Source of the DNA: Thalassobium sp. R2A62
GTDB lineage: Bacteria; Pseudomonadota; Alphaproteobacteria; Rhodobacterales; Rhodobacteraceae
NCBI RefSeq assembly: GCF_000161835.1
Contig: NZ_GG697169.2
Coordinates: 2,856,575-2,920,574 of the forward strand
Length of the DNA stretch: 64,000 nt
Direction of reading: 5' to 3'
Position numbers and translations under genes: made by a program
The notes under the pieces: model-generated
Database searches by the model: none
Told to the model about the DNA's origin: nothing
Seen by the model: the letters and a program-made list of their open reading frames with translations, nothing else
Shown here: positions 23,030 through 33,239 of the stretch, in pieces
Layout of the letters: every line of letters starts with the position of its first letter
How positions within the stretch are numbered: the stretch's first letter is position 1

Positions 23030-23500
23030 ATGTCCCGCCGCCACGCCGCTGAAAAACGCGAGATTCTGCCAGACGCAAAGTTTGGTGACCGCGTTCTCTC
23101 TAAGTTTATGAACAACCTGATGATCGACGGCAAAAAATCCGCCGCCGAACGCATCGTTTACAACGCATTCGACCGCGTTGAAGACAAGTTGAAGAAAGCA
23201 CCTGTCGAAGTGTTCCACGAAGCACTCGACAACATCAAACCTTCCGTCGAAGTTCGTTCGCGCCGCGTCGGTGGTGCGACATACCAGGTGCCTGTCGAAG
23301 TTCGCCCCGAGCGCCGCGAAGCTCTGGCGATCCGCTGGCTGATCAAAGCCGCACGCGCACGCAACGAAAACACCATGGAAGAGCGTCTGGCTGGTGAGCT
23401 GGTCGATGCTGTCAATGGTCGCGGCACTGCCGTCAAAAAGCGTGAAGACACTCACAAGATGGCCGATGCGAACAAAGCATTCAGCCACTACCGCTGGTAA
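23030..23500 (+). CDS. rpsG: 30S ribosomal protein S7
   Basis: The 156-residue product begins [19 protein letters not shown] and contains [22 protein letters not shown], typical of S7. S7 nucleates assembly of the 30S head on 16S rRNA and in E. coli represses the str operon. It is 12 bases after rpsL with an AGAGGA ribosome-binding site. Confidence 0.99.
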   Translation: MSRRHAAEKREILPDAKFGDRVLSKFMNNLMIDGKKSAAERIVYNAFDRVEDKLKKAPVEVFHEALDNIKPSVEVRSRRVGGATYQVPVEVRPERREALAIRWLIKAARARNENTMEERLAGELVDAVNGRGTAVKKREDTHKMADANKAFSHYRW

Positions 23501-23515
23501 AAGGGAAGCACCAAA

Positions 23516-25633
23516 ATGGCACGCGAATATCCCCTCGAACTGTACCGCAACTTTGGTATCATGGCGCACATCGATGCAGGTAAAACTACCTGTTCCGAGC
23601 GTATCCTGTACTATACTGGCAAAGAGCATAACATCGGAGAAGTGCACGATGGTGCAGCTACCATGGACCACATGGAGCAAGAGCAAGAGCGCGGCATTAC
23701 TATTACGTCGGCTGCGACGACCACATTTTGGGAACGTACAGAAGACGGTTCGACTGCTGATAGCCCCAAGCACCGCTTGAACATCATCGACACCCCTGGC
23801 CACGTTGACTTCACTATTGAAGTTGAGCGTTCGCTGGCGGTTCTCGATGGTGCTGTTTGTGTTCTCGACGCCAACGCTGGTGTTGAGCCTCAGACAGAGA
23901 CTGTTTGGCGTCAGGCTGACCGCTACAAAGTTCCGCGCATGGTTTTCGTCAACAAGATGGACAAAATCGGCGCTGACTTTTTCAACTGTGTTGAGATGGT
24001 TGAAGACCGTACCGGCACTAGTGCTATTCCAATCGCATTTCCAATTGGCGCCGAAACCGAGCTTGAGGGCATGGTTGATCTCGTCACTATGGAAGAGTGG
24101 CTGTGGGAGGGTGAAGACCTCGGCGCGTCTTGGGTCAAAGCACCGATCCGCGATGAACTGAAAGATCTCGCTGACACATGGCGTGCCAAGCTTGTCGAAG
24201 CTGCTGTTGAGCAAGACGACGAAGCGATGATGGAGTATCTGGAAGGCAACGAGCCTGACATCGCTACTCTGCGTAAATTGATCCGCAAGGGCACATTGGA
24301 CATGGCATTCGTGCCGGTTCTGGGTGGCTCTGCGTTCAAAAACAAAGGTGTTCAGCCGCTGCTTAACGCTGTTGTCGACTATCTGCCGAGCCCGCTCGAC
24401 GTTGTCGACTACATGGGCTTTAAGCCGGGCGACGAGGAAGAAGTTCGTGACATCGCACGCCGTGCGGATGACGAAATGCCATTCTCGGCGTTGGCGTTCA
24501 AAATCTGGAACGACCCCTTTGTTGGCTCGCTGACATTTACACGCATCTATTCCGGCAAGCTGGAAAAGGGCGACACATTCTTGAACTCGACTAAGGGTAA
24601 AAAAGAGCGTGTTGGCCGTATGATGATCATGCACTCCAACGACCGTGACGAAATCGCAGAAGCATTCGCTGGCGACATCATCGCGCTTGGTGGTCTGAAA
24701 GACACCACAACTGGTGACACTTTGTGTGCGGTTAGCGATCCTGTTGTCCTCGAAACAATGACGTTCCCTGATCCTGTGATTGAGATCGCCGTTGAGCCAA
24801 AAACAAAGGGTGACCAAGAGAAGATGGGCCTCGCGCTCCAGCGTCTCTCGGCCGAAGACCCCTCTTTCCGCGTGGAAACTGACATCGAATCTGGTCAGAC
24901 CATCATGAAGGGCATGGGCGAACTTCACCTCGACATTCTTGTTGATCGCATGAAGCGTGAATTCAAGGTTGAGGCGAACATCGGTGCGCCACAGGTTGCC
25001 TATCGTGAAACCATCTCGCGCGAAGCCGAGATTGTCTACACCCACAAGAAACAGTCGGGTGGTTCGGGTCAGTTTGCTGAGGTCAAGATGATCCTCATGC
25101 CGACAGAGCCAGGCGAAGGTTACTCGTTCGAAAGCCGCGTTGTTGGTGGTTCGGTGCCTAAGGAATACATACCAGGTGTTGAAAAAGGCATCAACTCGGT
25201 CATGGACTCTGGTCCGTTGGCTGGCTTCCCTGTCATCGACTTCAAGGTGGCCTTGATCGAAGGTAAATTCCACGACGTGGACTCTTCGGTTCTGGCTTTT
25301 GAAATCGCGGCACGTATGGGTATGCGCGAAGGCATGAAGAAAGCCGGCGCGAAATTGCTCGAGCCTGTGATGAAAGTCGAAGTGATCACACCAGAAGAAT
25401 ACACTGGTGGCATCATTGGCGATCTGACATCGCGCCGTGGCCAGGTCTCTGGTCAGGAACCACGTGGCAACACAATCGCGATCGACGCATTTGTGCCTCT
25501 GGCGAACATGTTTGGCTACATCAACACATTGCGCTCCATGTCTTCGGGCCGTGCGCAGTTTACGATGCAGTTCGACCACTACGAGCCAGTGCCAAGCAAC
25601 ATCTCGGACGAAATTCAGGCGAAATTCGCTTGA
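23516..25633 (+). CDS. fusA: Elongation factor G
   Basis: The 705-residue product has the GTPase motifs HIDAGKTT (G1), a RGITI switch, DTPGHVDF (G3) and NKMD (G4), then domains II to V ending with [23 protein letters not shown] moves tRNAs and mRNA through the ribosome. It starts 15 bases after rpsG with AAGGGAAG upstream. Length and domain order are normal. Confidence 0.99.
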   Translation: MAREYPLELYRNFGIMAHIDAGKTTCSERILYYTGKEHNIGEVHDGAATMDHMEQEQERGITITSAATTTFWERTEDGSTADSPKHRLNIIDTPGHVDFTIEVERSLAVLDGAVCVLDANAGVEPQTETVWRQADRYKVPRMVFVNKMDKIGADFFNCVEMVEDRTGTSAIPIAFPIGAETELEGMVDLVTMEEWLWEGEDLGASWVKAPIRDELKDLADTWRAKLVEAAVEQDDEAMMEYLEGNEPDIATLRKLIRKGTLDMAFVPVLGGSAFKNKGVQPLLNAVVDYLPSPLDVVDYMGFKPGDEEEVRDIARRADDEMPFSALAFKIWNDPFVGSLTFTRIYSGKLEKGDTFLNSTKGKKERVGRMMIMHSNDRDEIAEAFAGDIIALGGLKDTTTGDTLCAVSDPVVLETMTFPDPVIEIAVEPKTKGDQEKMGLALQRLSAEDPSFRVETDIESGQTIMKGMGELHLDILVDRMKREFKVEANIGAPQVAYRETISREAEIVYTHKKQSGGSGQFAEVKMILMPTEPGEGYSFESRVVGGSVPKEYIPGVEKGINSVMDSGPLAGFPVIDFKVALIEGKFHDVDSSVLAFEIAARMGMREGMKKAGAKLLEPVMKVEVITPEEYTGGIIGDLTSRRGQVSGQEPRGNTIAIDAFVPLANMFGYINTLRSMSSGRAQFTMQFDHYEPVPSNISDEIQAKFA

Positions 25634-25689
25634 TCTGAAACATCGGGGGCGGGCGACCCGTCCCCAACAAACTAATAAGGAGCCTCACC

Positions 25690-26865
25690 ATGGGTAAGGA
25701 AAAGTTTGAACGTAATAAGCCGCACGTCAACATCGGCACGATTGGCCACGTTGACCACGGCAAAACGACTTTGACAGCTGCGATCACCAAGTATTTTGGT
25801 GACTTCCAGGCGTATGACCAGATTGACGGCGCGCCAGAAGAAAAAGCACGTGGTATCACGATTTCGACTGCACACGTTGAGTACGAGACAGAGTCCCGTC
25901 ACTACGCGCACGTCGACTGCCCGGGCCACGCTGACTACGTCAAGAACATGATCACTGGTGCTGCTCAGATGGACGGCGCGATCTTGGTTGTGAACGCTGC
26001 TGATGGCCCGATGCCACAGACGCGCGAGCACATCCTGTTGGGCCGCCAGGTTGGTATCCCGAAGATGGTCGTTTACATGAACAAAGTTGACCAGGTTGAC
26101 GACGAAGAGCTGCTGGAACTCGTTGAGATGGAAATCCGCGAGCTGCTGTCTTCGTATGACTACCCAGGCGACGACATTCCTGTGATCCCAGGTTCGGCTT
26201 TGGCTGCGATGGAAGGCAACACACCAGAGATTGGTGAAGAGTCGATCAAGAAGCTGATGGCTGCTGTTGACGAGTACATCCCGACACCAGAGCGTGCTGT
26301 TGACCAGCCGTTCCTGATGCCAATCGAGGACGTATTCTCGATCTCTGGCCGTGGTACAGTTGTAACAGGCCGCATCGAGCGTGGCGTGATCAACGTCGGC
26401 GAAGAAATCGAAATCGTTGGTATCCGTGACACATCCAAGACCACATGTACTGGTGTTGAAATGTTCCGCAAGCTGCTGGATTCCGGTGAAGCTGGCGACA
26501 ACATCGGCGCACTTCTTCGCGGTGTTGACCGTGAAGGCGTTGAGCGTGGTCAGGTTCTGGTCAAGCCAGGATCCGTGACACCACACACCAAGTTCGAAGC
26601 TGAGGCCTATATCCTCACCAAAGACGAGGGCGGCCGTCACACGCCGTTCTTCGCGAACTACCGTCCACAGTTCTACTTCCGTACAACTGACGTGACTGGC
26701 ACAGTTGAGCTGCCTTCGGGTACTGAGATGGTTATGCCTGGCGACAACCTGAAGTTCGAAGTTGAACTGATCGCACCGATTGCGATGGAAGAAGGTCTGC
26801 GCTTTGCGATCCGCGAAGGCGGCCGCACAGTCGGCGCTGGCGTGGTTTCCAAAATCCTCGCCTAA
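25690..26865 (+). CDS. tuf: Elongation factor Tu
   Basis: The 391-residue product has [30 protein letters not shown] and NKVD, and ends with the usual [22 protein letters not shown]-Tu brings aminoacyl-tRNA to the ribosome. An AAGGAG lies close before the ATG. It is the last gene of the str operon and is followed by a terminator; in many bacteria rpsJ would come next, but here a lysine catabolic island intervenes. No second tuf copy is present in the window, although Alphaproteobacteria often have one next to tRNA-Trp and secE. Confidence 0.99.
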   Translation: MGKEKFERNKPHVNIGTIGHVDHGKTTLTAAITKYFGDFQAYDQIDGAPEEKARGITISTAHVEYETESRHYAHVDCPGHADYVKNMITGAAQMDGAILVVNAADGPMPQTREHILLGRQVGIPKMVVYMNKVDQVDDEELLELVEMEIRELLSSYDYPGDDIPVIPGSALAAMEGNTPEIGEESIKKLMAAVDEYIPTPERAVDQPFLMPIEDVFSISGRGTVVTGRIERGVINVGEEIEIVGIRDTSKTTCTGVEMFRKLLDSGEAGDNIGALLRGVDREGVERGQVLVKPGSVTPHTKFEAEAYILTKDEGGRHTPFFANYRPQFYFRTTDVTGTVELPSGTEMVMPGDNLKFEVELIAPIAMEEGLRFAIREGGRTVGAGVVSKILA

Positions 26866-26913
26866 TCGAGGGTTGCTCGGGCGGGAGCCCGAACGCGAAG
26901 CTAAAGAATAGAA

Positions 26914-26941
26914 AGGCCCCCGCAATTGCAGGGGCCTTTTT
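26914..26941 (+). terminator. Intrinsic terminator after tuf
   Basis: AGGCCCC at 26914-26920 pairs with GGGGCCT at 26931-26937, extended by GC/GC inside across one mismatch around an AATT loop, and the T run spans 26937-26941. Confidence 0.92.
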
Positions 26942-27054
26942 ACGTTGTTACGAAGGAACGTCTGCTTTGAGCCCAGAGTGATATATGCTGCGCAATGCAG
27001 AAATGGCCGCTAATTGCGTTTAACTGCCGTTGAAGTGCTGACGTTTGCAGTCTT

Positions 27055-27486
27055 TTAATTGTTCCACGTCCTTAACCTAATGTGGCTTTGCGTATCAGCA
27101 ACATCTGGCATAGCGCGGACCTGATCCAGCACGGCGTCTAGTCGTGCGAGTGAGGCGCATCGCAATTCGATGACCAGATCAAACGTCCCGCTTAAGGTTG
27201 AGACCTTGGAGACCTCTTCGAGGCGATGCAGAGAGGCTTTGACGACTGTGTCATCATCGGCTTTCAGGTGTATTAGGGCGAACGCGCTGATTTGGTTGTC
27301 TTTCTCACCGCTTCCGACCTCGATCGTGAATTTCTCGATCACGCGCAAGCGCATCAATTTATCAATGCGGTTTTGGATCGTGCCGCGTGAAACAGACAAG
27401 GCCCGCGCCAAATCTGCCGCCGAAGCGCGCGCGTCGCGCGTGAGGAGGAGGAGCAATCTTTTGTCTATGTCGTCCATAAGGACCAT
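27055..27486 (-). CDS. Lrp/AsnC-family regulator next to the lysine operon
   Basis: The 143-residue protein has an N-terminal helix-turn-helix (about residues 4-60, with DKRLLLLLTRDARASAADLARALSVSRGTIQNRI as its core) and a C-terminal ligand-binding RAM domain with GTFDLVIELRCAS. Lrp-family proteins sense amino acids and often control an adjacent divergent operon. It points away from the lysine operon across a 121-base gap, so it is the prime candidate for its regulator, with lysine or 2-aminoadipate as a possible effector (inference). The start may be the ATG at 27486 or three codons later. Confidence 0.88.
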   Translation of the reverse strand: MVLMDDIDKRLLLLLTRDARASAADLARALSVSRGTIQNRIDKLMRLRVIEKFTIEVGSGEKDNQISAFALIHLKADDDTVVKASLHRLEEVSKVSTLSGTFDLVIELRCASLARLDAVLDQVRAMPDVADTQSHIRLRTWNN

Positions 27487-27499
27487 TCTTTCGTTGAAT

Positions 27500-27529
27500 T
27501 TGACGAATAGTCATAATTTTCCCGAATAG
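27500..27529. promoter_or_regulatory. Divergent control region between the Lrp-type gene and the lysine operon
   Basis: The gap of 121 bases is AT-rich near the regulator. CGAATAG occurs twice, at 27504-27510 and 27523-27529, 19 bases apart. A -35-like TTGACG at 27500-27505 reads toward the operon. These may form a regulator site and promoter, but no matching -10 was convincing. Confidence 0.3.
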
Positions 27530-27607
27530 GAAGACAAATTAGTGTTTTGTTTAGCGCCACGCCCGCCGACATTTGTTCAAACGAGTCGGTAAGAGGAGCG
27601 GCAAGCA

Positions 27608-29131
27608 ATGCCTGCAACGAAAACAAATACAACCTATTCAGAATTTTTGGCGGCGTGCCAATTGAGTGAATCGCTTGATGATACGGGTAGTTTAGACGTC
27701 ACAACGCCTGTCGATGGCAGCGTTGTCGCGACACTTAAAGAACACACGCCAAAGGATGCGAAAGCTGTCATTTCACGATCTGCTGCTGCGTTCCACAAAT
27801 GGCGATTGGTGCCTGCGCCACGCCGCGGTGAATTGGTGCGCTTGCTGGGCGAAGAATTGCGCCGCGAGAAGGATAACCTTGGCCGTCTGGTCACGTTAGA
27901 GTGCGGTAAGATCGTTCAAGAAGGCTTGGGCGAAGTTCAGGAAATGATCGACATTTGTGATTTCGCTGTCGGCCTGTCCCGGCAGCTTTACGGCTTGACT
28001 ATTGCGTCGGAACGTCCCGGGCATGCGATGCGCGAAACGTGGCATCCGATGGGACCTGTTGGGGTGATCACCGCCTTTAACTTTCCTGTGGCTCCGTGGT
28101 GCTGGAATGCGGCTTTGGCCTTAGTGTGTGGCGATCCAGTGATCTGGAAGCCGTCCGAGAAAACGCCGCTTACAGCGTTGGCAGTGCAGGTCATCTGTGA
28201 CCGCGTGACAAAGGCGTTCGGTGATGACGCGCCTGATGGTTTGATCCAAGTGTTGATAGGTCAACGTGATCTTGGTGAAGCCCTGACCGCCGCACCAGAA
28301 GTCGCACTTATTTCCGCAACGGGGTCTGTGCCAATGGGGCGCGCTGTTGCCAATGACATGTCCAAACGTTTGGGGCGTACCATCCTTGAACTTGGCGGCA
28401 ACAATGCGATGATTGTGGCCCCCTCTGCTGATCTGGAAATGGCGTTGCGCGCTATCGTTTTCTCTGCCGTTGGAACTGCTGGTCAGCGCTGTACCACGCT
28501 GCGCCGCCTGATCGTGCACGAGGACATTTATGACACGTTGATGTCGAAATTGATAAAGGCATACTCGGGTTTGCCGATTGGTGACCCGCTGACCGATGGG
28601 TCCTTGGTTGGCCCCTTGATCGATACCGCCGCGATGGATGCCATGGCGCGCGGTTTGATCCAAGCCAAGGATCAGGGCGGCGTTGTGCATGGCGGCGGGC
28701 AGGCGCTTGAAGGGGATTTCCCCGGCGCGGCTTACGTCCACCCTGCCATTGTCGAAATGCCATCGCAAACCGCGATCATGCATCACGAGACATTCGCACC
28801 AATTCTTTATGTCGTGAAATACAAACGGCTGGAGCATGCGATCGTCATTCAGAACGAAGTGCCTCAGGGACTCAGCTCGTGCATCTTTTCAACGGATGTC
28901 CGCGAGACCGAGTTTTTCTTGTCAGCAGCAGGATCCGATTGCGGGATTGCTAACGTCAACATCGGCCCCTCTGGCGCTGAAATTGGGGGGGCGTTTGGCG
29001 GCGAAAAGGAAACCGGCGGCGGACGCGAAAGCGGCTCTGACGCGTGGAAAGCCTACATGCGTCGGCAGACCAACACCGTGAACTACTCGCGCGAGCTACC
29101 GCTTGCGCAGGGCATCAAATTCGACATTTAG
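27608..29131 (+). CDS. amaB: 2-aminoadipate semialdehyde/piperideine-6-carboxylate dehydrogenase (ALDH7 type)
   Basis: The 507-residue aldehyde dehydrogenase has the oxyanion asparagine N158 in TAFNFP, general base E261 in LELGGNN and nucleophile C295 in GQRCTTLRR. The overall pattern, including RETWHPMGPVGVI and the GGEKETGGGRESGSDAWKAY end, matches the ALDH7/antiquitin group, which oxidises 2-aminoadipate 6-semialdehyde (in equilibrium with piperideine-6-carboxylate) to 2-aminoadipate. GAGG lies upstream of the ATG. It is the first gene of the lysine operon and is followed 10 bases later by the lysine dehydrogenase-like gene, which would supply its substrate. Confidence 0.88.
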   Translation: MPATKTNTTYSEFLAACQLSESLDDTGSLDVTTPVDGSVVATLKEHTPKDAKAVISRSAAAFHKWRLVPAPRRGELVRLLGEELRREKDNLGRLVTLECGKIVQEGLGEVQEMIDICDFAVGLSRQLYGLTIASERPGHAMRETWHPMGPVGVITAFNFPVAPWCWNAALALVCGDPVIWKPSEKTPLTALAVQVICDRVTKAFGDDAPDGLIQVLIGQRDLGEALTAAPEVALISATGSVPMGRAVANDMSKRLGRTILELGGNNAMIVAPSADLEMALRAIVFSAVGTAGQRCTTLRRLIVHEDIYDTLMSKLIKAYSGLPIGDPLTDGSLVGPLIDTAAMDAMARGLIQAKDQGGVVHGGGQALEGDFPGAAYVHPAIVEMPSQTAIMHHETFAPILYVVKYKRLEHAIVIQNEVPQGLSSCIFSTDVRETEFFLSAAGSDCGIANVNIGPSGAEIGGAFGGEKETGGGRESGSDAWKAYMRRQTNTVNYSRELPLAQGIKFDI

Positions 29132-29141
29132 GATTAAAAAT

Positions 29142-30200
29142 ATGAAAAACATCGCAGTCCTCGGTCTGGGTAAGATCGGCCGTCTGGCAGCAGAATTGCT
29201 GCACAATTCCGGCTTCACAGTTACGGGCATCGACAAAGAAGCCCCGAAGGGTGATCTGCCCTTTGCATTTAAGACGTTGGATTTGTCATCGGCAACTGAC
29301 GTCGTTGAAGAGTTTGGCAAACAAGACGCTGTTCTGTCTTGCCTGCCGTTCCAGTTGAACATCGCACTGGCGCAAGCCGCTCATGATGCAGGTGTGCATT
29401 ATTTTGATCTGACCGAAGATGTGCCCACGACAAACGCGATCATCGAGATGAGCAAAACCGCCAAAAGCCTGATGGCTCCGCAATGTGGTTTGGCCCCCGG
29501 TTTCATCGGAATTGTGGGCGCAAATCTGATTTCCCAGTTTGATGATTGCAGGGTCTGTAAGATGCGCGTTGGAGCGTTGCCACAGCATCCGACCGGATTG
29601 ATGGGCTATGCATTCAACTGGTCCCCAGAGGGAGTGGTCAACGAATATCTGAACGACTGTGAGGTCCTTGAGAACGGCGAGCGCAAGTGGGTGTCCCCGA
29701 TGGAATGGGTCGAAGACGTCTACATCGATGGCATGAAACTGGAGGCGTTCACCACGTCGGGTGGTTTGGGAACGATGTGCGAGACATATCAGGGCAGCGT
29801 CGCAAATATTGACTATAAGACAATGCGTTACCCTGGCCATGTGCAGCAGATGAATTTCTTCTTCCATGAACTTCTGATGCGGGACCGTCGTGAAGAAGCG
29901 GGCGAGATTTTGATCAACGCAAAACCACCTGTCCAAGACGATGTAGTCTATGTGCATGCTAGTGCCGAAGGCCATATCAATGGTCGTCTAGAACGTCGCG
30001 AATTTGTGCGCGGCTTTCGCCCCATTGAGGTCGCAGGCCAACAGCGGACGGCGATTGCGTGGACAACTGCGGGGTCCGTCGTCGCGATCATTGAAATGGT
30101 CCGCGATGGAAAACTGCCCAATTCCGGTTTCCTCAAGCAAGAAGACATCTCGCTGGATGACTTCCTCGCGATGCCAACTGGTTCGCTTTATGCGGGCTAA
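29142..30200 (+). CDS. Lysine 6-dehydrogenase-like protein (saccharopine dehydrogenase fold)
   Basis: The 352-residue protein starts with the nucleotide-binding fold [20 protein letters not shown] (GxGxxG at residues 8-13) and resembles the saccharopine dehydrogenase/lysine 6-dehydrogenase family. Lysine 6-dehydrogenase converts L-lysine with NAD to 2-aminoadipate semialdehyde, the substrate of the aldehyde dehydrogenase just upstream. AGGA lies 8 bases before the ATG. There is no separate lysine-ketoglutarate reductase gene nearby, which favours the direct dehydrogenase over a saccharopine route; saccharopine dehydrogenase remains the alternative. Confidence 0.75.
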   Translation: MKNIAVLGLGKIGRLAAELLHNSGFTVTGIDKEAPKGDLPFAFKTLDLSSATDVVEEFGKQDAVLSCLPFQLNIALAQAAHDAGVHYFDLTEDVPTTNAIIEMSKTAKSLMAPQCGLAPGFIGIVGANLISQFDDCRVCKMRVGALPQHPTGLMGYAFNWSPEGVVNEYLNDCEVLENGERKWVSPMEWVEDVYIDGMKLEAFTTSGGLGTMCETYQGSVANIDYKTMRYPGHVQQMNFFFHELLMRDRREEAGEILINAKPPVQDDVVYVHASAEGHINGRLERREFVRGFRPIEVAGQQRTAIAWTTAGSVVAIIEMVRDGKLPNSGFLKQEDISLDDFLAMPTGSLYAG

Positions 30201-30966
30201 CGGGCACAAATCATACCTGAACGTCGAAGGATCGCACAAATCCTTCGGCGCGCTTGAAGTGATAAAAGGAGTCAGCTTTGACGCTGATGAACATGAGGTT
30301 GTTTCGCTGTTAGGAGCGTCAGGGTCGGGCAAGTCTACGATCCTACGGTGTATCAATCTGCTTGAGACTCCGACGCGCGGTGAAATATTCATCGACGGCG
30401 AAAAGTTACCCTTAAAGCAGAGCAAGAATGGCATGGTGGTCAGCGACCTCCGTGCGTTGTGCGTCATTCGTGCGCGCCTTGGAATGGTGTTCCAGCAATT
30501 CAATCTTTGGGCGCATATGACCGTTTTACAAAACGTGATTGAAGGACCTGTTCAGATCTTGGGCTTGTCAAAAGACCAAGCCATAGCCAGGGCTGAAGCC
30601 CTTTTGGATCGTGTCGGAATTGCCGGCAAAAAAGACAACTACCCGAGCCAACTTTCAGGTGGTCAGCAGCAACGTGTTGCCATTGCCCGCACCTTGGCGA
30701 TGGATCCCAAAATTTTGCTGTTTGATGAGCCAACCTCAGCGCTGGACCCAGAGATGGTTGGTGAGGTTCTTAGCGTCATGAAGGACCTCGCAGCCGAAGG
30801 GCGAACGATGGTCGTCGTTACTCACGAGATGGGGTTCGCGCGCGAGGTTTCAGACAAAGTCATTTTTCTGCACCAAGGAAGGATCGCAGAAGAAGGCACT
30901 CCGGACGTTATTTTCGGCATGCCAAAAACAGCCGAGTGCCAGCAGTTTCTGACCAAGGTTCTTTAA
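30190..30966 (+). CDS. Polar amino-acid ABC importer, ATPase subunit
   Basis: The 258-residue ATPase is of the HisP/GlnQ type: Walker [10 protein letters not shown] at residues 42-50, signature LSGGQQQR and Walker [14 protein letters not shown]. Its start overlaps the preceding dehydrogenase by 11 bases, so translation is probably coupled; the ribosome-binding site is poor. Together with the binding protein and two permeases it forms a complete importer. Given its place inside the lysine operon, lysine or another basic amino acid is the likely cargo. Confidence 0.9.
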   Translation: MRANGHKSYLNVEGSHKSFGALEVIKGVSFDADEHEVVSLLGASGSGKSTILRCINLLETPTRGEIFIDGEKLPLKQSKNGMVVSDLRALCVIRARLGMVFQQFNLWAHMTVLQNVIEGPVQILGLSKDQAIARAEALLDRVGIAGKKDNYPSQLSGGQQQRVAIARTLAMDPKILLFDEPTSALDPEMVGEVLSVMKDLAAEGRTMVVVTHEMGFAREVSDKVIFLHQGRIAEEGTPDVIFGMPKTAECQQFLTKVL

Positions 30967-30985
30967 ACTTTAAGGCAGAGAAGAA

Positions 30986-31723
30986 ATGAAAAAGACACTT
31001 ATTGGTGCCAGTCTTGCCGTTGTGGCAATGACAACAACAGCACAGGCGCAAGACGTTCTGCGGATTGCAACAGAAGGCGCATATCCTCCGTTCAACAATG
31101 TCACATCTGACGGGGAACTTGTCGGCTTTGATGTCGATATCGCAAAGGCGCTTTGTGTCGCGATGGACCGCGAATGCGAAATTGTTGCCCAAGATTGGGA
31201 TGGCATCATTCCTGGCCTCGTGAACAACAAATACGATGCTATTATCGCGTCGATGTCCATCACTGAGGAGCGTCTGGAGGCGATCAACTTCACTGCGCCT
31301 TACTATTCGAATTACCTGAGCGTTTTGGGCAAAGAAGGGTCAGATCTGACACGTGAAGGTTTGGGCGATGTGGCCATCGGCGCGCAACGTTCGACGGTCG
31401 GTTGGCAATGGACTGAGGATCAGTTCGGCAGCCGCGCAGACGTGCGTCTTTATGACACCAACCCTGCTGCTGTTTCCGACCTGGAAGCTGGTCGTATCGA
31501 AGCCATCGTCATGGACTTCCTGCCAGCCGCCGAAGTGCTGAACACTACTAGCGGTCTTGGTTACATCGACGAGAAAATCGACATCAACGACCAGATCGGC
31601 ATCGGTATCCGAAAGGGTGATGATGAACTGACCAATGCATTCAACGCGGCCCTCGAGACGATCCGCGCGGACGGCACATACGAAGCTATTAGTGACGCAT
31701 ACTTTGGCACTGACATTTATTAA
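30986..31723 (+). CDS. Periplasmic basic amino-acid binding protein
   Basis: The 245-residue protein has a signal peptide (MKKTLIGASLAVVAMTTTAQA, cleaved before QDVLRI) and the family 3 solute-binding pattern GAYPPFN, GFDVDIAKALC and DWDGIIPGLVNNKYDAIIASMSIT. The sequence resembles the lysine/arginine/ornithine (LAO/HisJ) group, including the cysteine pair near residues 61 and 69. It is expected to deliver lysine or a relative to the permeases encoded next. Twenty bases separate it from the ATPase gene. Confidence 0.9.
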   Translation: MKKTLIGASLAVVAMTTTAQAQDVLRIATEGAYPPFNNVTSDGELVGFDVDIAKALCVAMDRECEIVAQDWDGIIPGLVNNKYDAIIASMSITEERLEAINFTAPYYSNYLSVLGKEGSDLTREGLGDVAIGAQRSTVGWQWTEDQFGSRADVRLYDTNPAAVSDLEAGRIEAIVMDFLPAAEVLNTTSGLGYIDEKIDINDQIGIGIRKGDDELTNAFNAALETIRADGTYEAISDAYFGTDIY

Positions 31724-31774
31724 AGACATGGTGCGCCCGATGTTATCAATGTCGGGCGTACCGCTGGTATTCGT

Positions 31775-32497
31775 ATGGAAACAATGAATTCATTCCTTGG
31801 CCCTTTGGCCTTTGGCAGCACCGGATGGGGCGATGATCTTTTGCGGGGTGCGTGGATTACGATCACGCTCGCGTTGTGGTCAATGACGCTTGGTTTGGTC
31901 ATGGGCCTTGGTTTGGCAGCCCTCAAGCTGTCACGCTTTGTGCTGCTACGCTGGTTTGCCGAAGGCTACACACTTTTCATTCGTGGGATGCCGGAATTTT
32001 TGATCTTACTGATTGTTTTTTTCGGGTCCGATCAGTTGATCAACGCATTGCTTAACGCTTTTGGTAGCGACGCCCGTGCCGAGGTTCCCAAGTTTGTCGC
32101 CGCTGTTGCAGGGCTGTCCGCAATTTTTGCCGCATACGCCTGCGAGATTTTTCGCGGCGCTTATCTTGCGGTGCCTGCAGGCCAGATTGAAGCGGCGCAA
32201 GCGGTTGGTCTGTCCGTGGGAAAAGTGTTTCGCCGCGTGCGTTTCCCGCAGATGTGGCGCTATGCGATCCCGGGGCTTGGTAATCTTTGGATGGTTGTTC
32301 TCAAAGACACCTCTTTGGCAGCGGTAATTGCGTTGGACGAACTGTTGCGCATTTCAAAACTTGGAGGCGAAACCGAGGGACGCCAATTGACGTTTTTTGC
32401 CGCGGCAGGCGCGCTTTACTTGATGATGACGCTGCTGTCCGACTTAGGCCGTGCTTGGGCCGAGCAGCGTTCGCGCCGTGGTATTGCAGGAACATAA
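31775..32497 (+). CDS. Polar amino-acid ABC importer, permease (HisQ type)
   Basis: The 240-residue membrane protein has about five hydrophobic segments and the permease-ATPase contact loop with QIEAAQAVGLSVGKVFRRVRFPQ near residue 138. It is the first of two paired permeases. ATG codons at 31775 and 31784 are both possible; neither has a strong ribosome-binding site. Confidence 0.9.
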   Translation: METMNSFLGPLAFGSTGWGDDLLRGAWITITLALWSMTLGLVMGLGLAALKLSRFVLLRWFAEGYTLFIRGMPEFLILLIVFFGSDQLINALLNAFGSDARAEVPKFVAAVAGLSAIFAAYACEIFRGAYLAVPAGQIEAAQAVGLSVGKVFRRVRFPQMWRYAIPGLGNLWMVVLKDTSLAAVIALDELLRISKLGGETEGRQLTFFAAAGALYLMMTLLSDLGRAWAEQRSRRGIAGT

Positions 32498-32501
32498 ACC
32501 G

Positions 32502-33239
32502 ATGTACAAAGATTTAAAATTTTCAGTCTCCGATGGTGTGTGTGCCGGGCTCTCACCTGTCTCTGGTGCATTGTTTGAAAGGTTTTGCCCGCGATTTATT
32601 GATGGGTTGGCCGTTACAATCGAACTGTTGGTCCTGTCTTCAATCTTAGGGTTTCTGCTGGCCGTGAGCCTTGTGCTTGGGCGCATGTCGGGTAATGCTG
32701 TGCTATCGTGGCCCTCAAACGTTCTTGTATATTGTTTTCGCGGCACGCCATTGCTGGTGCAGCTTTGGATCGTCTATTTCGGGATCGGCAGTTTTGGTGC
32801 TGACGGTTTGGGGCCCCTTTGGGTGTTCTTCAAAAATCCTTGGGCTGTCGGGTTGTTGGTGCTCGTCCTGAACACCAGCGCCTATGTATCCGAGATTTTG
32901 CGTGGTGGCCTTGTTAACGTGGACAAAGGGCAAATGGAGGCGGCGCAATCCATCGGGATGTCATGGCTGACGGCCATGCGCCGCATCATGTTGCCGCAAG
33001 CCATTCGGATCGCATGGCCTGCTTACGGCAATGAACTGGTTTTATTGATGAAGGGGAGTGCGTTGATATCGACGATCACAGTCCTTGATCTTATGGGGCA
33101 AACGCGCACCGTATTTGCCCGCAATTTCGACCTGAACACATATCTATATGCCGCCGTTTTCTACCTGATCCTTGCTGGGATTATAACTGTGTTCGTCTCG
33201 GCCGTGCAGCGCAACTTCTCAAAATCAAGGCTATCCTAA
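32502..33239 (+). CDS. Polar amino-acid ABC importer, permease (HisM type)
   Basis: The 245-residue membrane protein has the permease loop GQMEAAQSIGMSWLTAMRRIMLP and hydrophobic segments typical of HisM. CAGGA lies about 10 bases before the ATG at 32502. Its stop overlaps the aminotransferase start by one base (TAATG), tying import and catabolism into one coupled unit. Confidence 0.9.
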   Translation: MYKDLKFSVSDGVCAGLSPVSGALFERFCPRFIDGLAVTIELLVLSSILGFLLAVSLVLGRMSGNAVLSWPSNVLVYCFRGTPLLVQLWIVYFGIGSFGADGLGPLWVFFKNPWAVGLLVLVLNTSAYVSEILRGGLVNVDKGQMEAAQSIGMSWLTAMRRIMLPQAIRIAWPAYGNELVLLMKGSALISTITVLDLMGQTRTVFARNFDLNTYLYAAVFYLILAGIITVFVSAVQRNFSKSRLS

